Shown in pieces: positions 29,127 to 38,198 of a stretch of DNA of 64,000 nt. The translations under genes and the position numbers were made by a program. The notes under the pieces are model-generated. The model ran no database searches. It had not been told where the DNA came from and was given only the letters and a program-made list of their open reading frames with translations. The DNA is from Planktothrix tepida PCC 9214 (lineage in GTDB: Bacteria > Cyanobacteriota > Cyanobacteriia > Cyanobacteriales > Microcoleaceae), in NCBI RefSeq assembly GCF_900009145.1, contig NZ_LN889813.1, positions 789,875 through 853,874 on the forward strand, given 5' to 3'. Positions within the stretch are counted from its first letter, which is position 1, and each line of letters begins with the position of its first letter.

Positions 29127-31493
29127 ATATTCAGCGAATTGAAGCATCTGTTCAAACAATTTTTCGGCAATTTCTTGGCGAACTCCATTTTTCGTTGCCC
29201 CATCAATAAAGGTTTCCCGTTGCTTCTGCATTTCTTCCGCTTTTTTCTTCCCCATCGCGCGGCGTAATAAGTCCGCTTGACCTAAAGAATAGCCCGCTAA
29301 ATCTTGAGCTAATTTCATGATTTGTTCTTGAAAGCATAAAATTCCATAGGTTTCTTTTAAAATCGGTTCTAACATCGGGTGATCATAGCGAATTTCATCC
29401 CGTCCATGTTTACGATCAATAAATTGGGGAATTAAACCTGCATCTAATGGCCCCGGACGATAGAGGGCTAAAATAGAAGAAATATCATCTAAACAGGAAG
29501 GTTTGAGTTTTTTAACAATATCCATCATCCCAGAAGATTCTAACTGAAAAATTCCATCTAAATCCCCTTTTTCTAATAATTTATAAGTTTTCAATACATC
29601 TTCGGGTAACTTTTTATGGGTTTTATAAGCATCTTGCGCTCTCTTTTCTACATCAGAAGGTAGTTTTTCAGGATCAATTTTATGCTGATATTTTTCTTCA
29701 ATATAATCAACGGCTTTTTGAATCATGGTTAAATTTTTTAAACCCAAAAAATCCATTTTTAATAATCCAACCGCTTCTAAATCCTCCATATAATATTGAG
29801 TAATGACCGCCCCATCATTATTACGTTGGAGGGGAACAATTTCGTCTAAAGGTTGTTTAGAAATCACCACACCCGCCGCATGAACTCCGAAGGTTTTGTT
29901 GGTTCCTTCGATACGAATTGCCATATCTAGCCATTGTTTAACTTTAATACTTCCGACTTCATCGCCTGCATCATTATGAATGGCAACATCTTCATTATCA
30001 TAAGCTTCTTTGAATTCTGGAGCGGGACTTTGATCGGAAATCATAACTTTTAAACGGGTCGGTTTTCCCCGCGAAACCGGAATTAATTTTGCCATTTGAT
30101 CCGATTTTTTATAAGAAATTCCTAACACCCTGGCGACATCTTTTAACACGGCTTTAGAGGTCATGCGGTTAAAGGTAATAATTTGAGCCACCTTATCTTC
30201 GCCATATTTATCAGTCACATATTTAATCATTTCGTCTCGCCGTTCAATACAGAAATCCGTATCAATATCAGGCATCGATTTTCGTTCAGGATTCAAAAAT
30301 CGTTCAAATAATAAACCGTGAAAGACCGGATCAATATTGGTAATTTTTAAGGCATAAGCTACTAATGATCCGGCGGCTGAACCTCGTCCTGGCCCTACGG
30401 GAATATTGTTATCTCTGGCAAATTTAATATAATCCCAAACGACTAAAAAGTAAGTCGAAAACCCCATCTGTTGCATCATTTTAAGTTCATATTCTAAGCG
30501 CTCTTTATAAATAGGTTTAATCTCGCTTCGAGTTTTAGCATTCATCCGTTCTAATAACCCTTTCCAAGTCACTTCTTCTAAGTATGTATCGGCTGTATGA
30601 TCGGCAGGAATGGGATAGTCAGGAATACGAGGTTCGCCTAAAATACCCTTATAGGGTTCAACTTTATTGGCAACTTCTACGGTATTATTAATCGCTTCTT
30701 GAATAATGTCATCGGATAAATGATCTCGAAATAGTTGCGCCATTTCTTCAGCAGATTTTAAATATTCTGTACCGCTATAGCGCATTCGTTTATCTTCATT
30801 AATTAACTTCTGGGTATTAATACAAAGTAAGGCATCATGGGCTTCCACATCGTTACAGGAGATAAAATGGGAATCATTTGTAGCCACAATTTTAATATTT
30901 AATTCTTGACTAATATTAACAATCTCAACATTAACCATCCGATCTTCTGGAGAGCCATGATCTTGAATTTCCAAATAAAAATCCTCTCCAAATACATCTT
31001 TATACCATTGAGCAACTTTTCGCGCCACATCATACCGTCCTTGTAAAATTGCCTGGGGAATTTCTCCGCCTAAACAAGCACTGGTAACAATTAACCCTTC
31101 ATGATATTGTTCTAATAGCTCTTTATTAATACAGGGACGTGCAAAAATGCCTTTTCCTTGAAATCCTTGCAGGTGTGAAATGGTTGTTAATTTAACTAAA
31201 TTTTTATACCCTTGGGTATTTTTTGCCAAGACGACTTGATGATATTTTTTCCGTCGAGAATCTTGAATATTAACATCCCCATTAACTACATACATCTCAT
31301 TGCCAATAATGGGTTTAATATTCTTATTTCGACAAATTTTAATTAACTCAATTGCCCCATACATGACACCATGATCGGTGACAGCGATCGCAGGCATTCC
31401 TAACTCTAATGCTCGATCAATTAATTGAGGTAATTGAGATGCACCATCTAGTAAACTATAATCACTATGAATATGTAAACCGACAAAAGACAT
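28824..31493 (-). CDS. dnaE: DNA polymerase III alpha subunit, N-terminal half with DnaE split-intein N fragment
   Basis: This is the first half of the replicative polymerase catalytic subunit. Residues 1-789 are extein: a PHP domain ([12 protein letters not shown] near the N-terminus) and the Pol III palm with PDIDTDF at about residues 405-411 carrying catalytic aspartates. At Cys790 the sequence changes to a 100-residue intein N fragment ([10 protein letters not shown] onward, with block B ATKDHKF), ending at the stop codon. The extein junction is LQFAEY followed by Cys. In cyanobacteria the C fragment is encoded by a separate dnaE gene, and the two proteins join by trans-splicing. That partner is not in this window. 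The gene is divergent from menD, 46 bp apart. Confidence 0.96.
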   Translation of the reverse strand: MSFVGLHIHSDYSLLDGASQLPQLIDRALELGMPAIAVTDHGVMYGAIELIKICRNKNIKPIIGNEMYVVNGDVNIQDSRRKKYHQVVLAKNTQGYKNLVKLTTISHLQGFQGKGIFARPCINKELLEQYHEGLIVTSACLGGEIPQAILQGRYDVARKVAQWYKDVFGEDFYLEIQDHGSPEDRMVNVEIVNISQELNIKIVATNDSHFISCNDVEAHDALLCINTQKLINEDKRMRYSGTEYLKSAEEMAQLFRDHLSDDIIQEAINNTVEVANKVEPYKGILGEPRIPDYPIPADHTADTYLEEVTWKGLLERMNAKTRSEIKPIYKERLEYELKMMQQMGFSTYFLVVWDYIKFARDNNIPVGPGRGSAAGSLVAYALKITNIDPVFHGLLFERFLNPERKSMPDIDTDFCIERRDEMIKYVTDKYGEDKVAQIITFNRMTSKAVLKDVARVLGISYKKSDQMAKLIPVSRGKPTRLKVMISDQSPAPEFKEAYDNEDVAIHNDAGDEVGSIKVKQWLDMAIRIEGTNKTFGVHAAGVVISKQPLDEIVPLQRNNDGAVITQYYMEDLEAVGLLKMDFLGLKNLTMIQKAVDYIEEKYQHKIDPEKLPSDVEKRAQDAYKTHKKLPEDVLKTYKLLEKGDLDGIFQLESSGMMDIVKKLKPSCLDDISSILALYRPGPLDAGLIPQFIDRKHGRDEIRYDHPMLEPILKETYGILCFQEQIMKLAQDLAGYSLGQADLLRRAMGKKKAEEMQKQRETFIDGATKNGVRQEIAEKLFEQMLQFAEYCLSYDTEILTVEYGLMPIGKIVEEKIECTVYTVNNQGYIYTQPIAQWHHRGEQEVFEYCLEDGSVIRATKDHKFMTTHGQMLPIDEIFEKDLELKQINLN

Positions 31494-31539
31494 GGTTGAG
31501 TTCCTTTATTAAATTAAACTTAAAAATACTTGAGATAAA

Positions 31540-33303
31540 ATGATTGACTTTCGTAATATTAACACAGTTTGGGCATCCATATTAGTGGAAACCCTCGCTC
31601 AATTAGGATTAAAAACAGCCATTCTTTGTCCCGGTTCCCGTTCTACTCCTTTAACCCTTGCTTTTGCTCAACATTCTAGCATAGAAACGATTCCGATTTT
31701 AGATGAACGGTCTGCCTGTTTTTTTGCGTTAGGAATTGCAAAAAGATCGGGTTTACCGACGGTTTTAGTGTGTACGTCAGGAACCGCCAGTGCTAATTTT
31801 TATCCGGCTATTATCGAAGCAAAAGAAAGCCGAGTACCTTTATTAATTCTAACAGCAGATCGTCCCCCGGAATTACGAGATTGTCATGCAGGTCAAACTA
31901 TTGATCAAGTTAAATTATATGGGAATTATCCTAACTTTCAAACAGAATTAACGGTTCCGAGTTTAGATTTAGGATTGTTACGTTATTTGCGACAAACCTT
32001 AATTTATGCTTGGGAGCGATCGCAACTTCCCATCCCTGGCGTTGTCCATCTGAATATACCTTTTCGTGACCCGTTACATCCCGTTTCTCAAGCGGAAGCC
32101 ACAGCTTTAAAAAGTGTATTTCCTGATGATTTTTTTACCAAAATTAATCTGATCAAAGCTCCTGTTTTATCGAGTTTTCATGCTTCTGATTATTTTAAAC
32201 TCTGGTATAATTATTCCCAAGGAATTATTATTGCTGGGGTGGCACAACCTCAAAATTCAGAAGTTTATTGTCAAGCTATCACCCACCTTTCTCAACAGTT
32301 AAACTACCCCGTATTAGCCGAAGGATTATCTCCCGTTAGGAATTATTCTAACCTAAATCCCTATTTAATTTCAACCTATGATTTAATCTTAAGAAATTCT
32401 ACCTTAGCCGAAAAACTTGCGCCTCAAGTTGTGATTCAAATTGGAGATTTACCCACCAGTAAAACCCTGAGAAACTGGTTAGAACAACAACAACCCGATT
32501 ATTTTATCCTTGACCCTAGCTATCAGAATTTAGATGGGTTGCATGGAAAAACAACCCATTTAAGAATATCAATTGAACAGTTATCAGAACAAATTTATCG
32601 CCGGGAAGCTCCAGACACCTTAAATTTGACTGAATCTCAATTCTATTGTCATCTTTGGTGTGAGTTAGAAGCTCAAGCGAGAACTACCATTGATCAACAA
32701 TTAGAACCTATTAACTTATTAATAGAACCTAAAGTTGCTTGGTTGCTGCCTCAAATTCTACCTCAAAACACCCCCATTTTTATTGCTAATAGTATGCCAG
32801 TCCGAGATGTAGAATTCTTTTGGGCTCCTAATTCTTTAAATATTCAACCCTTTTTTAATCGGGGTGCAAATGGGATTGATGGGACTTTATCCACTGCGTT
32901 AGGAATAGCCCATCATCAGCAAAGTAGTATTTTATTAACCGGAGATTTAGCTTTACTCCATGACACCAATGGATTTTTAATCAGCAACAAATTCATCGGT
33001 CATTTAACGATTATTTTAATTAATAATAATGGCGGTGGGATTTTTGAAATGTTACCCATTTCTCAATTTAATCCTCCCTTTGAAGATTATTTTGCCACCC
33101 CTCAAAATATTAATTTTGCTCAATTAGCCACTACTTATAATGTTGAGTATGAACAAATTAAATCTTGGGAACAACTACAACAACGTTTAAATCCGCTTCC
33201 CGAAACAGGAATTAGAATCTTAGAAATCCCAACAAATCGCAAAAAAGATGCTCAATGGCGACAACAGTATTTAAGGGAATTAGCAGATAAATTAAAGTTT
33301 TAG
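31540..33303 (+). CDS. menD: 2-succinyl-5-enolpyruvyl-6-hydroxy-3-cyclohexene-1-carboxylate synthase
   Basis: MenD condenses isochorismate with 2-oxoglutarate, using thiamine diphosphate, in the pathway to phylloquinone, the photosystem I electron carrier. The 587-aa product shows the family opening (WASILVETLAQLGLKTAILC, then PGSRSTPLTLAFA), the ThDP-dependent enzyme domain with FNRGANGIDGTLSTALG, and the cofactor/metal segment GDLALLHDTNGF. Length is normal. It is divergent from dnaE-N. Its stop codon overlaps by 4 bp the end of the convergent ligase gene, inside an AGAAACC-C-GGTTTCT palindrome. Confidence 0.95.
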   Translation: MIDFRNINTVWASILVETLAQLGLKTAILCPGSRSTPLTLAFAQHSSIETIPILDERSACFFALGIAKRSGLPTVLVCTSGTASANFYPAIIEAKESRVPLLILTADRPPELRDCHAGQTIDQVKLYGNYPNFQTELTVPSLDLGLLRYLRQTLIYAWERSQLPIPGVVHLNIPFRDPLHPVSQAEATALKSVFPDDFFTKINLIKAPVLSSFHASDYFKLWYNYSQGIIIAGVAQPQNSEVYCQAITHLSQQLNYPVLAEGLSPVRNYSNLNPYLISTYDLILRNSTLAEKLAPQVVIQIGDLPTSKTLRNWLEQQQPDYFILDPSYQNLDGLHGKTTHLRISIEQLSEQIYRREAPDTLNLTESQFYCHLWCELEAQARTTIDQQLEPINLLIEPKVAWLLPQILPQNTPIFIANSMPVRDVEFFWAPNSLNIQPFFNRGANGIDGTLSTALGIAHHQQSSILLTGDLALLHDTNGFLISNKFIGHLTIILINNNGGGIFEMLPISQFNPPFEDYFATPQNINFAQLATTYNVEYEQIKSWEQLQQRLNPLPETGIRILEIPTNRKKDAQWRQQYLRELADKLKF

Positions 33304-34625
33304 AAACCCGGTTTCTGAAGTTGCCAAACTCTTCGGCGTTTTTGACCTATTGGAATAGCCGGAAATTCATCAAGAAATACAATTTCAGGCATCTCACAGT
33401 GCAGACGTTCAAAAAGTGATTTTAACGATTTCTTAACCTCTTCTTGAATCACATCTTTTTCTCGATTTCTAACTTTCAAAGCAACTTCTATCCGATTAAA
33501 ACTTAACTGCATGACTTGATAATCTTCAATATCCGCAGAAACCATAATAATTGTCCTCCGAATAAAATCAGGAAAAATTCTTACCCATTCATTTGTAGAC
33601 TGATGAGGTAGATAAAAAATATCATCCTGTCGTCCTTCAATTCGTTCAATTGCCATTAATATTGATCCACATTGACAGGGTGTTTTACGTTCGACTAAAA
33701 TATCATTCAGTTTATAACGGATTATCGGTTGCGTTTTGCGTCTAAAATCGGTTATAATCGGCATAAATCGAGATTGATTATCATCTAAATAGTCTTTCTG
33801 AATAGCAACAATATCCTCATTGAGATGTAAAGTTCCATAATCACAGGTATAACCTAAAAATCCTTCTGTACATTGATAAACTTGATGAATCATTTGATTA
33901 AAAACACCGCTCATATAATCAGCATCTAAAGGATCAAGCACTTCTGCAACAGAAACTATTTTTTTTGGTGATATTTTTAAACAGCCTTGTGCTTGAGATT
34001 CCGCTAATAATCTTAATAAAGAAGCAGGTGCAACTAAAAGTGTGGGTTGATAATGATTTAATCGTTGAATATGGTTGGTAATTGGGTCTAATAAATCAAA
34101 GAATTGGAACTGCAAATGCCGACTTTTTACCGTTTCATATAATCGACTATTTGCCCTCAGAAAAAATGCAATTTTTTCAGGGTATAAAATAAAATTGGGT
34201 AATAATTTAGCTAAAATGGTTCCAGCCCAAATCCATTGTTCCTGAGAACTAACTAAAAATAATCCTCGATTTCCACTGGTTCCCGTTGATAATCCAACGG
34301 TATAGCCGTATAAATTAGAGTTAAAATCCCGTGTTTGTTCAGCTTTTAACGCTATTTCAAAGGCTTCTGAGGCTGAAATTCCAACGGTATTAAGTTGATC
34401 AAAGTTTTCCATCATTTTTGCTTTATCAATCATCGGAAAATTTTGCCAATCAGAAATTTCTAAACCTTGATAATACTGTTGATAAAAGGGAGATTTTGGC
34501 AAAACCTTATTGAAAAACTTCTGAACCTGTTGATTTTGCCAAGTTAATAATTGTTCTCGGCTGTTGAATTGTCTAAAATATTTTGTTTGTAAATAATGTT
34601 TAAGAATGGTTAATGTGCGTTTCAT
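33300..34625 (-). CDS. F390 synthetase-related / PaaK-like adenylate-forming ligase
   Basis: A 441-aa member of the phenylacetate-CoA ligase / coenzyme F390 synthetase branch of ANL enzymes, which activate a carboxylate or phosphate with ATP. The P-loop-like signature is TVGLSTGTSGNRGLFLVSS (about residues 108-126). Later motifs include IIRYKLNDILV and the zinc-ribbon-like CQCGS with RIEGRQDD (about 315-335). Cyanobacteria do not make F420-derived F390 as a redox alarm, so the real substrate is unknown. Related genes are found in polysaccharide or secondary-metabolite loci, but the neighbours here do not help. The C-terminal LQKPGF is encoded by a dispersed palindrome shared with the menD end. 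Confidence 0.8.
   Translation of the reverse strand: MKRTLTILKHYLQTKYFRQFNSREQLLTWQNQQVQKFFNKVLPKSPFYQQYYQGLEISDWQNFPMIDKAKMMENFDQLNTVGISASEAFEIALKAEQTRDFNSNLYGYTVGLSTGTSGNRGLFLVSSQEQWIWAGTILAKLLPNFILYPEKIAFFLRANSRLYETVKSRHLQFQFFDLLDPITNHIQRLNHYQPTLLVAPASLLRLLAESQAQGCLKISPKKIVSVAEVLDPLDADYMSGVFNQMIHQVYQCTEGFLGYTCDYGTLHLNEDIVAIQKDYLDDNQSRFMPIITDFRRKTQPIIRYKLNDILVERKTPCQCGSILMAIERIEGRQDDIFYLPHQSTNEWVRIFPDFIRRTIIMVSADIEDYQVMQLSFNRIEVALKVRNREKDVIQEEVKKSLKSLFERLHCEMPEIVFLDEFPAIPIGQKRRRVWQLQKPGF
33302..33316. repeat. AGAAACC-C-GGTTTCT palindrome across two converging stops
   Basis: A 15-bp palindrome covers the menD stop and writes the last residues and stop of the converging ligase gene. The same core is at 6755-6766 and 41572-41620. 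Confidence 0.7.
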
Positions 34626-34956
34626 TTTAATAATATCCTTGTAGGGTATGTTTTAAGCAGGATGATTATTATTGTATTGAATCAATAGATGGTGCGTGTG
34701 CTGCGATGACTAAAGGTTACAATGGCCTGTTGTATTGAATTAATATAGGGTGCGTGCGATGCAGCTTACGCACCCTACATATTACAGATAAAATTCAGTA
34801 AATTTACGGTTTATTTTTATGATTTTATCCTCTATTCTGATATTGGGAACTTTGAGCGATCGCTTCTGCTGAACCCTTGATCAATATTTCTACCCGCTTC
34901 CATTCTCCACATCACCCCCCCTCTCTGCTGCTTTCCATCTACCTCAAACACAAATT
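34626..34956. other. 331-bp intergenic region with two direct repeats
   Basis: Two similar segments of about 26 bp (TTGTATTGAAT followed by AATA and GGTGCGTG) are at 34672-34697 and 34730-34757. The second ends in a hairpin GGTGCGTG...CGCACCC. The rest holds a HIP1 site and no gene. Promoters of the two divergent flanking genes must lie here. Confidence 0.5.
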
Positions 34957-36315
34957 ATGACAAATAAACCATCATTTGACCTAGCCAAACAAGGTGATCC
35001 GCAAGAGATTGCTAGACTAATCACTTATTTAATGACAGAACAAGAAATTATTGCTTTTGCAGAATTCAAGCAAGATTATCTGGAAATTAGCTTAGAATCT
35101 ACCCCTGTTTCTCCACAACAAGAATCTGTTGCAGTTGTTGAGAGGATCATGCAAAAATTAAACTGTCCTTATATTAAATCAGTTGTTATTCAAGGTAAAG
35201 AACTAGCACTAGAGGAACCGATTTGGACTGAATGTATTAGTTTAGAGCAAAAAACTAAACCCCATCAAAAAAAATCCACCTTCACTTTTTTTCAGGGGTT
35301 AAAATGGCCAGTTTGGTTTCCCTATCCCAATTCTTGGTTGAGAACCATTCTGCTAATCGTTTGGATTATCTCTGTTGCTAAAATTACCCTATTTTGGGGA
35401 GCATTGATAGGGGGATTAACTTCAGATATTGAAATTGATCCTCGACCATTTTTACAATCATTGGGAATCGCATTTTTAATCTCTGGAGTCATTTATTCCT
35501 ACGCGCACCACTGGATTTTTAATCGATCATTGCGGTATTTTTCCCCTTGGACACCCCATTATAGAAGTTTATGGGAAGGAATTTATGCTTTAATTGTCTT
35601 CTTGTTATCTATACTCATTGTTTTAGGCATTTTAATTCCCTTTTATCCAATTGAGAATTGCTATTCTTACATTATAGACAACTTTCAAGTTCAAGCGTGT
35701 CGTTTTCGAGAGCATCAGCAATGGGTAGAATCAGCAGGATTATTACAGATTATTTGCATTTTGTATCTCTATCAAATTGAATATCTGATTCGCCATAATC
35801 CTCAATTGAAAAAAAATGTGATTTTAATGGGATGTATTGGTTTAATTGCGGCGGTATCCATTCCTCTGTATTCTAAAAACATAGAAAATATTAAAACGGT
35901 ACGTTCTTGGGTTGTTTCTTATCTTCCTGAAGGGAGAAAAACTGAAAATATTGTTAATAAAAATAGCGCAACCCAAACTGAGGCTTATTTAAACCGTGAT
36001 GGAATTGCTCAAGAACAAATTCAACAAGATCAAAGTCGTTTAGAGTCTAATTACCAACCTCTAACTCCATCCTTAAAACCACCAGAAACTTATTTTCAAC
36101 AAGGGTTAAATGAAGCGAATACCGCAGCGTTATTAACACAAACTTCTAAATCAAAAGATGAATGGGAATTTGTAGCTAGTCAATGGGAAAAAGCCATTGA
36201 AAATATGAAAGCGGTTTCGACTTCTGATGTTAATTATGGGAAAGCACAACAACGGGTTATTCAGTATCAAAAAAATCTGGATTATGCGCGTTTAGCTGCT
36301 AGTCGTGCTAAATAG
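34957..36315 (+). CDS. Hypothetical multi-pass membrane protein
   Basis: I do not recognise a named family. The 452-aa product has a soluble N-terminal domain (residues 1-110, LAKQGDPQEIARLITYLMTE onward) of a type seen fused to many cyanobacterial membrane proteins, then about five transmembrane helices (about 128-150, 166-188, 207-230, 262-280 and 286-303). A soluble C-terminal helical region with WEFVASQWEKAIENMKAV and YARLAASRAK, a tail common in cyanobacteria, completes it. No catalytic motif is seen. It precedes the ATPase/TOPRIM pair by 83 bp on the same strand; any functional link is unproven. Confidence 0.7.
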   Translation: MTNKPSFDLAKQGDPQEIARLITYLMTEQEIIAFAEFKQDYLEISLESTPVSPQQESVAVVERIMQKLNCPYIKSVVIQGKELALEEPIWTECISLEQKTKPHQKKSTFTFFQGLKWPVWFPYPNSWLRTILLIVWIISVAKITLFWGALIGGLTSDIEIDPRPFLQSLGIAFLISGVIYSYAHHWIFNRSLRYFSPWTPHYRSLWEGIYALIVFLLSILIVLGILIPFYPIENCYSYIIDNFQVQACRFREHQQWVESAGLLQIICILYLYQIEYLIRHNPQLKKNVILMGCIGLIAAVSIPLYSKNIENIKTVRSWVVSYLPEGRKTENIVNKNSATQTEAYLNRDGIAQEQIQQDQSRLESNYQPLTPSLKPPETYFQQGLNEANTAALLTQTSKSKDEWEFVASQWEKAIENMKAVSTSDVNYGKAQQRVIQYQKNLDYARLAASRAK

Positions 36316-36398
36316 TAAAACGAGCTAGACAACTTCTAGACTCAATGTGCTAAAGTTAAAGTAGATTAGGGCTATTTTTACAGCACAATTTGATTAAT

Positions 36399-37457
36399 AT
36401 GCTTGAACATATAGAAATTCAAAATTTTAGATGTTTTGAAGATACTAAAATTTTAGGGTTTAAACGAGTGAATTTAATTGGAGGTAAAAATAACGCAGGA
36501 AAAACAGCTTTTTTAGAAGCTTTACTGCTGCATAACTTTCCTCGCCCTAAAAGTATAATTGAACTGAAGAAAATTAGGAGAGAATCTTCAGAGATTTCAA
36601 AATCAAGACCTGAACGGACTTGGGATAATTTTTTTTTAGATCAAAGCCATCAAGGGCAAATAAAAATTAGTGGTGGAGATTCAGAAAATTTGAAAACGAT
36701 AGAGCTTTCTATTTCGGATACAATTAACTCTGAAGATCAACAAGATATAAAAAAATTGATTGACTTTATTTCTCAAAATGAATCAGTAACATCACTTAAT
36801 ATTAAAGTCATTCAAAATCAAGAGAAAATATCTGAATCTTCGGTAATTTCAAGCTCTAACGGAATAATTTCAGTGAATGGTTCAGACTCCATTGATATAC
36901 CCATTATCCCCTCTGGTTTAAGAATGTCGAATCAAGAGTTAGCTGAAGCTTATGATAAAGCTCGTTTAGATGAAAAAGATGGTGAAGTTTTAAAATTATT
37001 ACAAATTCTTGATTCATCAATTCAAGAAGTCGATAGTTTTTTGATTGGTGAACCTACTTTATATTTAAGAAGCATCAATAAACGTCGTTTACCGATTTCA
37101 CTTTATGGAGATGCTATTATTCGGGCTACAACTATGATTTTAAAATTAATTAATAATAATCATAAAATTTTATTAATTGATGAAATAGAAAATGGGATAC
37201 ATTATACTAATCAACGAGAATTCTGGAGAACCTTATTTCGGCTATCACAAGCACTAGATACTCAAATTTTTGCCACTACCCACAGTTTAGAAATGATTCA
37301 AGCTTTTGGAGATGTAGGCTTAGAAACAGATGAGGAAATGAGTGCTTATTTTGAACTAGCCAGACATCCTAAAACCAACAATATTATAGGGATTAAAAGG
37401 GATGTAGAAACTCTAAAATATGCTTTAGAACATGGAAAAGGAGTTAGAGGTGAGTAA
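36399..37457 (+). CDS. AAA/ABC-type ATPase of the OLD-like (AAA_15/21) group
   Basis: A 352-aa ATPase starting MLEHIEIQNFRCF, the standard opening of SMC/RecF/OLD-type ATPases. Walker A is GGKNNAGKT at residues 28-36, Walker B is LLIDEIENGIHY near 256-267 and the H-loop is ATTHSLEM near 292-299. About 150 polar residues are inserted between them. OLD proteins carry a TOPRIM nuclease at their C-terminus. Here the ATPase stops after the H-loop region and a TOPRIM-like protein is encoded by the overlapping next gene. ATG at 36399 is preferred to TTG at 36390. Together the pair resembles two-component PARIS or OLD-type systems, inferred from architecture only. Confidence 0.88.
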   Translation: MLEHIEIQNFRCFEDTKILGFKRVNLIGGKNNAGKTAFLEALLLHNFPRPKSIIELKKIRRESSEISKSRPERTWDNFFLDQSHQGQIKISGGDSENLKTIELSISDTINSEDQQDIKKLIDFISQNESVTSLNIKVIQNQEKISESSVISSSNGIISVNGSDSIDIPIIPSGLRMSNQELAEAYDKARLDEKDGEVLKLLQILDSSIQEVDSFLIGEPTLYLRSINKRRLPISLYGDAIIRATTMILKLINNNHKILLIDEIENGIHYTNQREFWRTLFRLSQALDTQIFATTHSLEMIQAFGDVGLETDEEMSAYFELARHPKTNNIIGIKRDVETLKYALEHGKGVRGE

Positions 37458-38148
37458 TCTTTTAATTGTGGAAAGTAAAAATGATAAATTTTTTCTTCAA
37501 GCTCTAATTAAAAAGCTAAATTATGATATTGAGATTGATGCTCCTATTTGTATTGATGACTATGAGTGTTTAGAAGGATTAAGTGAAAAAAGGCTAGTAG
37601 AGGCTTTAAAGTCCTTGTTAGCTGATATCCAGAAAAGACAAATTAGTAAAATTGGAATTGTGATCGATATTGATCACTATTCTAAGCAAGACCGTTTACA
37701 ATTTATTAATCAATGTTTAGGGCAGGTTTTTCCTTTAAATCATGAATTTTCTGATATATCACAATTTATAACGGTCAATATTCCTGACTATGATTCTATT
37801 AAAATCGCTTGCTATTTTACTAATGTAGAAGGTCAAGGAGAGTTAGAAACTGTTTTAAAACTGATTAAAACCCAAGAATCTCTTTATGCAGATTGTTTAG
37901 ACAGTTGGCGAACTTGTTTAAAAAGTAATAATAAATCGATTAGTGATAAAGACTATGATAAATTTTGGATTAGTCTTTATCTTAGATTTGATACTTGTTC
38001 CCGTCGAGATCGATATCAAGCAGAACGAAAATGCAGCATGACAAATTTTAACTATATTATGGAAAATAAACAAGATATCTGGAATTTTAATCACCCTGTT
38101 CTGGATGAGATCAAAGATTTTTTACGTCTTTTCGTTACTGAGAGTTGA
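37450..38148 (+). CDS. TOPRIM-like DUF3226-type protein paired with the ATPase
   Basis: A 232-aa protein (from GTG 37450) that begins NLLIVESKNDKFFLQALI, the acidic first strand of a TOPRIM domain (Glu8), followed by KIGIVIDIDHY with the DxD pair near residues 71-75, and FTNVEGQGELETVLKLI. This pattern fits DUF3226, with DUF4435 as the alternative. TOPRIM folds bind metal and cut or join nucleic acid. The GTG start has AAAGGAG 6-9 bp upstream and overlaps the ATPase gene by 8 bp, so translation is coupled; an ATG at 37432 is the other option. The tight overlap implies a complex of the two proteins. Confidence 0.75.
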   Translation: MSNLLIVESKNDKFFLQALIKKLNYDIEIDAPICIDDYECLEGLSEKRLVEALKSLLADIQKRQISKIGIVIDIDHYSKQDRLQFINQCLGQVFPLNHEFSDISQFITVNIPDYDSIKIACYFTNVEGQGELETVLKLIKTQESLYADCLDSWRTCLKSNNKSISDKDYDKFWISLYLRFDTCSRRDRYQAERKCSMTNFNYIMENKQDIWNFNHPVLDEIKDFLRLFVTES

Positions 38149-38198
38149 TCAAAATGTAAAATCGATTATCCTATTAAGAATAGTTTATTCTAACTGCT

